A stretch of 18,675 nucleotides of DNA from an uncultured Lachnospiraceae bacterium. GTDB lineage: Bacteria; Bacillota; Clostridia; Lachnospirales; Lachnospiraceae. The stretch lies in contig CAMWSA010000029.1 of assembly GCA_947176785.1 (NCBI GenBank), positions 1-18,675 of the forward strand. The letters run 5' to 3'. A program made the translations under genes and the position numbers. This document shows positions 7,481 to 14,221 of the stretch, in pieces (position 1 is the first letter of the stretch; every line of letters begins with the position of its first letter). A model generated the notes under the pieces. The model had not been told where the DNA came from and searched no databases. It saw nothing but the letters and a program-made list of their open reading frames with translations.

Positions 7481-8950
7481 TTATTTAATGATCTCAAATA
7501 AAGGCTTGCAGGCCGGGTAGATCTCCTTAAACTGGGCATAGCGCTCATCATACTTTGCCACCAGTTCGGGATCAGGTTCCACGGTATCCACCACCTTCAC
7601 GATCCTGGCTGCCGCTTCCTCCACATTGGCAAACTCGCCGCAGGCCACTGCCGCCAACATGGCGCCGCCCAGAGAGGGACCTTCCTCGACTTCAATCACA
7701 TCCACTTTCAGGTTCAGAATATTGGCGATCATCTTCTTCCACAGAGGGCTCTTGGCGCCGCCGCCGCAGATCTTGGTACGCTCAATCTTAATACCCAGAG
7801 ACTTGGCCACCTCGAAAGAATCCCGCAGGGCAAAAGCCACGCCCTCCAGCACAGCCTGGGTCATATCCGCCCTGGTGGTGTCCATGGTCATGCCGATGAA
7901 AGTCCCCCTGGCGTTGGGATTATTGTGAGGGGAGCGCTCGCCCATCAGGTAAGGCAGGAAGTACACATGGTTCTCTCCCAGCTTTTCGATGGCTTTCTGC
8001 TCCGCCGCGTAGTCCCCGGTTCCAATGATATCGTCCATCCACCACTTGTTGCAGCTTGCCGCACTGAGCATGCAGCCCATCAGGTGGTAGCTGCCGTCCG
8101 CATGGGCAAAGGAGTGGAGCGCATTGTACTTATCCACGCCGAAATTCTTAGAGGAGATGAAGATGGTGCCGCTGGTTCCCAGGGAGATATTGCACATACC
8201 GTCGCCCACCGTGCCGGTGCCCACGGCCGCCGCCGCATTGTCCCCTGCGCCCGCCGCCACCTTTACCGTGTGGGGAATGCCCAGCTGATCCGCAATCTCC
8301 GGCAGCACGCAGCCCACGGACTCATAACTTTCATAACAGGTTGCCAGCTGGTTCTCGGTGATGCCGCAGATCTCGCACATCTCCCTGGACCACTTGCGGT
8401 TTTTCACGTCAAAAAGCAACATGCCGGAGGCGTCGGACACATCCGTACAGTGTACCCCGGTGAGCTTGTAGGCGATATAGTCCTTGGGCAGCATGATCTT
8501 GGCTATCCTGGCAAAATTCTCCGGTTCCTTGTTTTTCACCCACAGGATCTTGGGCGCGGTAAAGCCGGTGAAGGAGATATTGGCCGTATAGTCCGAGAGC
8601 TTTTCCTTGCCGATCACGTTGTTCAAATAATCGCACTCTTCATATGTACGCCCGTCGTTCCACAAAAGTGCCGGGCGGATCACATTGTCGTCCTGATCCA
8701 GGATCACCAGCCCATGCATCTGTCCGCCGAAGCTGATGCCCGCCACCTGGCTCCTGTCCGCGTCCGCCAGCAGTTCCTGAATGCCGGCCATGGTCTGCTC
8801 GTACCAGTCCTCGGGCCTTTGCTCCGACCAGCCCGGATTGGGGAAATAGATGGGGTATTCCCGGGACACAATGTTCCGGATCTTACCATCGCCCTCCATC
8901 AGCAGAAGCTTAACCGCCGATGTGCCTAAATCAATTCCGATGTACAACAT
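7481..8950 (-). CDS. xylB: Xylulokinase (FGGY family)
   Basis: A 489-residue cytoplasmic kinase of normal length for XylB, which phosphorylates D-xylulose to xylulose 5-phosphate. It begins MLYIGIDLGTSAVKLLLMEG (phosphate-1 loop). It carries the xylulokinase-type sugar-binding motif QMHG (77-80), WNDGRT (98-102), the catalytic-base Asp237 in GAGDNAAAA, and the C-terminal ATP-binding stretch ICGGGAKSPLWKKMIAN. The QMHG motif favours xylulokinase over ribulokinase or fuculokinase, although FGGY specificity is not safe from motifs alone. The start at 8950 has AGAGG upstream. It leads a minus-strand operon with the DUF6985-like gene and DUF4867, and has an extended -10 promoter at 9119-9124 overlapped by a candidate operator. 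Confidence 0.92.
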   Translation of the reverse strand: MLYIGIDLGTSAVKLLLMEGDGKIRNIVSREYPIYFPNPGWSEQRPEDWYEQTMAGIQELLADADRSQVAGISFGGQMHGLVILDQDDNVIRPALLWNDGRTYEECDYLNNVIGKEKLSDYTANISFTGFTAPKILWVKNKEPENFARIAKIMLPKDYIAYKLTGVHCTDVSDASGMLLFDVKNRKWSREMCEICGITENQLATCYESYESVGCVLPEIADQLGIPHTVKVAAGAGDNAAAAVGTGTVGDGMCNISLGTSGTIFISSKNFGVDKYNALHSFAHADGSYHLMGCMLSAASCNKWWMDDIIGTGDYAAEQKAIEKLGENHVYFLPYLMGERSPHNNPNARGTFIGMTMDTTRADMTQAVLEGVAFALRDSFEVAKSLGIKIERTKICGGGAKSPLWKKMIANILNLKVDVIEVEEGPSLGGAMLAAVACGEFANVEEAAARIVKVVDTVEPDPELVAKYDERYAQFKEIYPACKPLFEIIK

Positions 8951-9102
8951 ATTTACCTCTTTTCTGCATATTTGAAGTCCGCCTCAGGGCAAACTCCCGC
9001 TGTGCCTGCAATGCTGCTTTATTGTGGGACAGATACCCTGTCTGCACCCCCGCCCGTCCCCTCTCACCCGACCGCGCTTTGGAGCCTGAACTAAAAAGTG
9101 AT

Positions 9103-9124
9103 GTGTACGGGCACGTTATTTATA
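9103..9124 (-). promoter_or_regulatory. xylB -10 box with candidate operator over the start point
   Basis: Minus-strand TGCTATAAA gives an extended -10 (TATAAA at 9119-9124) with no strong -35. Directly downstream, GTGTACGGGCAC (9103-9114) has GTG/CAC ends around a central CG and shares its GGGCAC arm with palindromes at 5785-5796 and 9276-9287. It would cover the predicted transcription start near 9112, a classic repressor position, possibly for the LacI-family protein encoded at 10618. Confidence 0.5.
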
Positions 9125-9162
9125 GCATACTCGTTTTTAAGACTAAAATCAATATCCCTTTT

Positions 9163-9189
9163 ACATTTTCGGGATTATGCACATTTTCG
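9163..9189 (-). promoter_or_regulatory. Direct repeats upstream of xylB promoter, candidate AraC site
   Basis: ACATTTTCG occurs at 9163-9171 and again at 9181-9189, an 18-bp period, just upstream of the weak xylB -35 region. Direct repeats at this position are typical of AraC-type activators. The distal copy overlaps TTATGCACATTT (9175-9186), whose complement recurs exactly at 14104-14115 between GH127 and araC. Confidence 0.5.
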
Positions 9190-9273
9190 TTGATAAAAAC
9201 TAGTGAAATGTGTTAGTGCCTGAAAGGGTGGCAGACCCATGGCAAAAGCTGCTGTTTTTGCGGTACATTTATT

Positions 9274-9289
9274 CCGTGCCCGGGCACGG
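9274..9289. promoter_or_regulatory. Perfect 16-bp palindrome with central CG
   Basis: CCGTGCCCGGGCACGG is a perfect even palindrome centred on CG, the usual shape of LacI-family operators. It lies about 165 bp upstream of the xylB start point in the divergent region and resembles the site at 9103-9114. The 719-bp gap 8951-9669 otherwise contains no convincing gene. Confidence 0.45.
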
Positions 9290-9433
9290 GGCCGTCCCCT
9301 CCGCAGGGTACCACATGTCCCATCCCGGCGGATGACGGCTTTGGGCGAAGCATGGATTTCGGCAGGGCGATGCCGGCAAGGAAACGGGGCTGGATTGCCC
9401 TTAATGATATTTACAGATCCGGCAAAACCAATT

Positions 9434-9514
9434 ATACTGTCTATACAGGGAGAATACTGTGCGCGAGGATAGCATACTGAGCGGGAACACTGTACGGCAA
9501 GAGCAGCATACTGT
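9434..9514. repeat. ATACTGT direct-repeat array
   Basis: ATACTGT or a one-base variant starts at 9434, 9454, 9474, 9487 and 9508. The first three are exactly 20 bp apart and the last two 21 bp apart, near two helical turns. The first and last copies extend to ATACTGTCTAT(A/G)CAG. The array ends about 155 bp before the secreted-protein gene at 9670 and may be a multi-site binding region for a regulator of that gene. Confidence 0.5.
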
Positions 9515-9669
9515 CTATGCAGCGAGGGTAGCTCTCCTGGGGAGAAAAAAGCAGCCGGCACATCGACAAGCGGTTCGGTCCAGGGGGCGGTTCCTCCACA
9601 GGGAATAAAATCATCCGCCGGAAACAGAAATTGCTGACAGATTTCCGGCTTATAAGAGAGGTGCATATT

Positions 9670-10506
9670 ATGAAAAACACCCAGAATATAAAAAAACGGC
9701 TTCACAGGTCACAGGATCGGATGCGGGTCCTGTGCCATATACTGGCTGCCGCTCTCTTTTTATCGGGAATACTCTCCCCGAAGATACCCGTGAGAGCGGA
9801 TCCTGAGGACTCCCCCACCTATCAGGTCAGGACAAGATGGTATGAAAGATTTCCCGACGGCAGGCATGCCGTCATAAAATTTCCCAAAATAGTCGGAACC
9901 GGCAACGAAGAAGCATATGCCAATATAAATTATATTTTGGAACGGGAAGCCTTTCGCATAGCGGGGGAGTTTGTGTCTGGCCTGCATCGCTACAACAATA
10001 TTTTTCAGGCCATTGCGGCGCTGAAAAACCAGTCATTGTTTGTATCCTATGAAGTGTTGTATCAGGATGAGCGGCTTCTCAGCGTCGAAATCGAAGGGGA
10101 GGCCACTTATTATACGGAGGAAGGGGATATATACTCTACACCATCGGACAAATGGCATTATTTATTTGACATAAGCACCGGGCGGCAGTTGAGCCTGTCC
10201 GATTTTGTTGAATTGGACAGGCGAATTGTGGATTACAGGTCTGAGAATTATAAAGCACCCGATTATGACCGTCCGACACGCACCGCATACTATAGCTTTA
10301 TGGATGCTTTCTGCGTATATGAGGAGGAGGCGTATGACTACCACAGGGAAATGAATGTGGAGGAGGCGCTGGAGATGCTGAAAAACGAAGAAATTTACTG
10401 GGCCGTCACGGCGGACAAGGATTTGCTGCTGTATTACTATTTCTATTCGGAAGGATCCTTTATCCTCATCCCCTATTCCTATATTGCGGATTTTGCACAT
10501 TATTGA
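9670..10506 (+). CDS. Secreted RsiV/PdaC-like (DUF4163/DUF3298-type) protein
   Basis: A 278-residue exported protein. It has a basic start (KKRLHRSQDRMR), a hydrophobic core (about residues 19-35) and a likely cleavage after VRA (41-43); there is no lipobox Cys. The mature part begins with paired strands around RTRWYERFPDGRHAVIKFP and contains SLFVSYEVLY and YLFDISTGRQLSLSDFV. That pattern is seen in DUF4163/DUF3298 domains of PdaC and the anti-sigma factor RsiV. The C-terminal 80 residues are rich in Tyr and acidic residues. No deacetylase domain or sigma-factor gene is adjacent, so neither role can be assigned. The start at 9670 is chosen over 9631 because GAGAGGTG sits just ahead and it places the signal peptide properly. 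It is followed by lacI after 111 bp. Confidence 0.75.
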   Translation: MKNTQNIKKRLHRSQDRMRVLCHILAAALFLSGILSPKIPVRADPEDSPTYQVRTRWYERFPDGRHAVIKFPKIVGTGNEEAYANINYILEREAFRIAGEFVSGLHRYNNIFQAIAALKNQSLFVSYEVLYQDERLLSVEIEGEATYYTEEGDIYSTPSDKWHYLFDISTGRQLSLSDFVELDRRIVDYRSENYKAPDYDRPTRTAYYSFMDAFCVYEEEAYDYHREMNVEEALEMLKNEEIYWAVTADKDLLLYYYFYSEGSFILIPYSYIADFAHY

Positions 10507-10541
10507 CTGGGTTCAGCATTTTATTTGGAGACATCCAGACT

Positions 10542-10588
10542 CTCGGAATCTTTGTAAGAGAAATCAGAAGCGGTTTCGGGATTCCGAG
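10542..10588 (+). promoter_or_regulatory. Long-loop inverted repeat before lacI-family gene
   Basis: CTCGGAATC (10542-10550) and GATTCCGAG (10580-10588) are perfect 9-bp complements around 29 nt, ending 29 bp before the regulator's start. It could be a leader stem-loop, or a pair of half-sites for autoregulation. No T-run follows, so it is a poor terminator for the upstream gene. Confidence 0.5.
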
Positions 10589-10617
10589 AATAAATGCAGG
10601 AGAACGGGAGGTGTACC

Positions 10618-11637
10618 ATGGCCACAATAAAAGAGATCGCCGCTTTGGCGGGCGTGTCCAGAGGGACCGTAGACAGGGTACTGAACAACCGGGGTTCCGT
10701 GAATCCCGAGACGGCGGAAAAAATCCGGGAAATTGCCAGGGCCCTGGACTACAGGCCCAATATCGCCGGGCTGGTGCTGGCCGCCCAGAAAAAGAAGCTG
10801 AAGCTGGGAGTTGTGCTGTTTTCCGCCGAGAATCCTTTCTTCATAGATGTGGAGGAGGGGGTCACGGAGAAAGCGGAAGAACTGGCCGGATACAACTGTA
10901 CGGTGATTGTCCGGCATATCACCTACGGTGTGGATCAGCAGCTGCAGGCCATCCGGGAACTGGTGGAGGAGGAGGTAAACGGCATCGCTTTGGCCCCTTA
11001 CAACGATGAGCGCATCCGCCGATGCATCCAAACCCTGTACGACCAGAATATCCCCGTGGTGACTTTCAACACTGATATTGAAAATTCCAGGCGTATCGCC
11101 TATGTGGGCAGCCACTACAAGAGAAGCGGAGAGACTGCCGCCGGACTCATGCACCTTATGACACATGATAAAGTTCGGATAGGTATCGTGACGGGCTCTC
11201 CGGATATCCTGTGCCACACGGAGCGGGTAGCCGGTTTTGTCGGTTCCCTGAAACGCTATAAATCCGACATGGAAATCGTGGATATCATCGAGAATCACGA
11301 CGACGAGTTTGAAAGTTATGAAAAGACTACCCGGCTGCTGACGGAACACCCGGAGATCAACGCGCTGTTTTTTGCCGCCGGCGGTGTCAACGGCGGATGC
11401 CGCAGCCTGTCCGTGCTGGGCCGGGAGAGGCAGGTCCGTGTGATCGCGTTTGACAAGGTTCCCACCACCAAGGAGCTGGTGAAAAAAGGCGTCATAGCCG
11501 CCACCATCTGTCAACAGCCCAAAGTGCAGGGTTCCAAGCCTTTAACGCTCCTGTTCGCCTATCTGACCACGGGAGAACTGCCGGAGAAAGAATATAATTA
11601 TGTGGCGGTGGATATTCGGATCCGGGAGAATATATAG
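10618..11637 (+). CDS. LacI-family transcriptional regulator
   Basis: A 339-residue DNA-binding regulator of standard LacI length. The N-terminal helix-turn-helix is at residues 3-24 (TIKEIAALAGVSRGTVDRVL), followed by the hinge region ARALDYRPNIAG and a periplasmic-binding-protein-like effector domain from about residue 60 (KLGVVLFSAENPFF). By family it binds a sugar and releases or binds a palindromic operator. The start at 10618 is set by GGGAGG six bases upstream; an ATG at 10594 is less well placed. It converges on GH127 and lies between the xylB operon and GH127, so a pentose or arabino-oligosaccharide effector is likely. GGGCAC-type palindromes near xylB and the isomerase are candidate targets. 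Confidence 0.93.
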   Translation: MATIKEIAALAGVSRGTVDRVLNNRGSVNPETAEKIREIARALDYRPNIAGLVLAAQKKKLKLGVVLFSAENPFFIDVEEGVTEKAEELAGYNCTVIVRHITYGVDQQLQAIRELVEEEVNGIALAPYNDERIRRCIQTLYDQNIPVVTFNTDIENSRRIAYVGSHYKRSGETAAGLMHLMTHDKVRIGIVTGSPDILCHTERVAGFVGSLKRYKSDMEIVDIIENHDDEFESYEKTTRLLTEHPEINALFFAAGGVNGGCRSLSVLGRERQVRVIAFDKVPTTKELVKKGVIAATICQQPKVQGSKPLTLLFAYLTTGELPEKEYNYVAVDIRIRENI

Positions 11638-11662
11638 GGCCTCTCCGGGCGCCCCCCACGGG

Positions 11663-11700
11663 AAAAGGACCGGCCGCCCCACGGGGCTGCCGGTCCTTTT
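11663..11700. terminator. Bidirectional terminator between lacI-family gene and GH127
   Basis: AAAAGGACCGGC (11663-11674) pairs perfectly with GCCGGTCCTTTT (11689-11700) around a 14-nt loop that can itself pair (CCCC/GGGG). The A-run and T-run at the ends let it work in both directions, serving the convergent genes that stop at 11637 and 11712. Confidence 0.92.
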
Positions 11701-11711
11701 GGGCAAATTCC

Positions 11712-13979
11712 TTATCCGCGCACCCACACGCTCATCTCGCCCTCGCCCCGGTTGTTCCAGGCGTAGTAGGGCACCATGCGCAGGGTTACATCCTGCTCCC
11801 GGACGGGCCGGGCCGGGCGGTAAAGCTGTGCGCTCTCCGCCGGAATCATCCGCTTGCCGGGCACCTTCAGCACCGTCATGGGATGGCCCAGTTCTTCCGT
11901 CACCTCCGTCTCAATGTCGGCTGCTTTCAGGTTCTGCAAATCCAGCCTGCACAGATGCAGCTCCTTGCCGTTATCCGCTTCCTCCAGGCAGTATACTATA
12001 GGGCCGCGGGCAATGGCAGCCTTGCCGATGTTTTCCCGCACCCTGGAATCCGCCTCCAGTATCCGCACCGGCATATCCATCTCCAAGATCACTTCATCGC
12101 CGTCCTGCCAGATTCCGTCTATATATAAATAGCCGTCTCTGCAGGCCGCCGTCCCCTGTCGCCCAGACGCGCAGTCCTTCTCCGCCGCCAGACCGGCAGC
12201 CTCATGGGCTTGCCCTGAAATCGGCCTTATCGCCACCCCCGCCGCATCCACGGTCACCTGTCCCGGCCTGCCGCCGCAGCGATAGCCTGCTTTCACCCCG
12301 CCGCTCCAGCCGGGTATGCGGAAAGCCAGCCTGCAGGGGACATGATCGCCATGCAGCTGCACTTTCACCATGCCATTCCAGGGCATTTCCGACTCCACCT
12401 TCAAAGCCAGTGTCTTCTCTCCCACCTTTTTGGTCACTACACTGCCCATATATAGATGTATCCACAGAGTATCCGGTGCCTCTGTTTCATCGGATATCCT
12501 GTCCTCCCCGGGAAGCCGGGGCTCCTTTGAAACCGGGGTCTCGGACTCCTCAGACTGCAGGAAGCCCCCATAAGCGGCAGCCCCGGACTCCGTATATGCA
12601 TAGGAGGCCACGGAACTGATCAGCCGGGCAATGTTAGGCGGGCAGCAGGCGCAGCCAAACCATTTCTGCCGCACACTCTTGACATGGGCCTTCCGGCCAT
12701 CCTTATGGCAAGCCCGGGGAAATACCTCCAGGGGATTCACATAGAAGAAGCTCTTACCGTCCAGGGCCATGCCCGCCAACACCGTGTTATACAGGGCCGA
12801 CTCCATGACATCCCCATATTTTCCGCGAGGCTTTAGCTGCAGCATCCTTCTGGCCCAGAAAACCAGGCCGATGGCCGCGCAGGTCTCGGAATAGGCCGTG
12901 TCATTGGGCAGATCATAGTTAAAGGAAAATGCCTCCCCCAAATGGGTGGCGCCGATGCCGCCGGTGACATACATTTTTTCCCGGGTCACATTGTCCCATA
13001 GCCTGTCACAGGCCGCCTCCATGGCCTCATCCCGGCACAGCCTGGCCACATCCGCCATGCCGCTGTACAAGTACACTGCCCGAACCGCATGACCTACGGC
13101 CTCGGACTGCTCCCTCACGGGCTGATGGGCCTGATGGTAGGAATTGTCTGTGGTCTTTCGATAGGGCTGACCATCGTGGGCTGCCCGTTCCTGTTCCTCC
13201 TGTTCAAAATAATAGGGCTCTGTCCCCCTCTGATCCAGAAAAAACTTTGAGAGTTCCAGATATTTCTCCTTCCCAGTGGCCTGGTACAGACGCACCAGGG
13301 CCATCTCCGCGATCTCATGGCCGGGATATCCTTTGCACTGCCCCTGGGCCGGACCGAAATACGCACAGCAGTAATCCGCAAAACCCATGGCGGCTTTCAG
13401 CAGCTTATCCTTGCCGGTGGCCTGGAAGTAGGCCACCGCCCCCTCCACCAGGTGCCCCAGGCAATACAGTTCATGGTGATCCCGCAGGTTTGTAAAGGCC
13501 CGGTCCATACCGTTGATAATATAGTAGGTGTCCAGATAGCCGTTCTCCAGCTGGGCGGCGCAGACAATGTCAATGGCCTCGTCCGCCGTCTGCTCCAGCG
13601 CGGCGTCCGGGTGCTGCAGCAGGGAGTATCCCACCGCCTCTATCCATTTTGAAAAATCCGTGTCCTGAAAGACGAAGCCGTAAAACTTATCCTCGTCGGG
13701 GTAAGCCGGGTTCTCGGGCAGGGCCTCAAAGCCCCGGAAGGTATAGGCCGGAGCCACATAGGCAGCGCCCTTGTCCCTTTTCTCCCGCATCATACGGCCT
13801 GCCACCTTGAAGTTGCGCATACAGTAGCTGGGGGCCGCCCCCTCCACCCTGTCGTTCAGGGCCTCCCACTGATAGGGAATCACCTCTGTGCGCACCAGTT
13901 CCTGCTCCCTGTGCCAAAAGGCGTCTGTCACCTGGATCTGCTTTAAGTCCAGGGGGGTACTGAATTCCCGAATGTTCAT
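11712..13979 (-). CDS. GH127 beta-L-arabinofuranosidase
   Basis: A 755-residue glycoside hydrolase of family GH127 (HypBA1 type), which cleaves beta-linked L-arabinofuranose from plant oligosaccharides. It has the N-terminal VTDAFWHREQELV motif, the (alpha/alpha)6 barrel and the Zn/catalytic site: Glu365-x-Cys367 in YSETCAA and Cys445-Cys446 in FGCACCPPNIAR. These match the known Glu338, Cys340, Cys417 (nucleophile) and Cys418 of HypBA1. There is no signal peptide, so it acts inside the cell on imported oligosaccharides. It is about 100 residues longer than HypBA1 (658), much of it in two low-complexity stretches (about 475-500 and 578-614). The start at 13979 has AAAGGAGAG. It is divergent from araC, its probable regulator. 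Confidence 0.95.
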   Translation of the reverse strand: MNIREFSTPLDLKQIQVTDAFWHREQELVRTEVIPYQWEALNDRVEGAAPSYCMRNFKVAGRMMREKRDKGAAYVAPAYTFRGFEALPENPAYPDEDKFYGFVFQDTDFSKWIEAVGYSLLQHPDAALEQTADEAIDIVCAAQLENGYLDTYYIINGMDRAFTNLRDHHELYCLGHLVEGAVAYFQATGKDKLLKAAMGFADYCCAYFGPAQGQCKGYPGHEIAEMALVRLYQATGKEKYLELSKFFLDQRGTEPYYFEQEEQERAAHDGQPYRKTTDNSYHQAHQPVREQSEAVGHAVRAVYLYSGMADVARLCRDEAMEAACDRLWDNVTREKMYVTGGIGATHLGEAFSFNYDLPNDTAYSETCAAIGLVFWARRMLQLKPRGKYGDVMESALYNTVLAGMALDGKSFFYVNPLEVFPRACHKDGRKAHVKSVRQKWFGCACCPPNIARLISSVASYAYTESGAAAYGGFLQSEESETPVSKEPRLPGEDRISDETEAPDTLWIHLYMGSVVTKKVGEKTLALKVESEMPWNGMVKVQLHGDHVPCRLAFRIPGWSGGVKAGYRCGGRPGQVTVDAAGVAIRPISGQAHEAAGLAAEKDCASGRQGTAACRDGYLYIDGIWQDGDEVILEMDMPVRILEADSRVRENIGKAAIARGPIVYCLEEADNGKELHLCRLDLQNLKAADIETEVTEELGHPMTVLKVPGKRMIPAESAQLYRPARPVREQDVTLRMVPYYAWNNRGEGEMSVWVRG

Positions 13980-14103
13980 CTGCTCTCTCCTTTCTTAAAC
14001 TCCACATATCTAGGCAATCTCCCGGTTCCGCATATCCCCCGCAGGCAGCCGGATAAGCCCTGGCGGCCACAGGCGTTCCCATATCGCTTAAGGCCCTATT
14101 GAG

Positions 14104-14115
14104 AAATGTGCATAA
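14104..14115. promoter_or_regulatory. Shared 12-bp word in the GH127/araC intergenic region
   Basis: AAATGTGCATAA here is an exact match to the complement of 9175-9186 upstream of xylB; its inner 10 bases recur at 2419-2428. It lies between the divergent genes, about 125 bp before GH127 and 107 bp before araC, where an AraC-family protein would be expected to bind. Confidence 0.5.
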
Positions 14116-14139
14116 ATATAAAGATTTTTAGCAGGATAA

Positions 14140-14168
14140 TTGCCTTTTTCTACAGACCATGTTATCAT
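14140..14168 (+). promoter_or_regulatory. Probable araC-family gene promoter
   Basis: TTGCCT (14140-14145), a 17-bp spacer and TATCAT (14163-14168) lie about 55 bp before the regulator start. On the other strand only a weak TATATT-type -10 is visible for GH127, consistent with activation. Confidence 0.55.
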
Positions 14169-14221
14169 TTCCCTGTATTTGCGCAACACACAGTTTTCAA
14201 TGAAAGGTGGACAAATCATAG

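Noticed and set aside
9175..9705. A 176-codon minus-strand open frame across the divergent region
   Set aside because: No ribosome site, a GTG start inside the opposite secreted-protein gene, Pro/Arg/Cys-rich composition and no recognisable motif; it also runs over the ATACTGT array.
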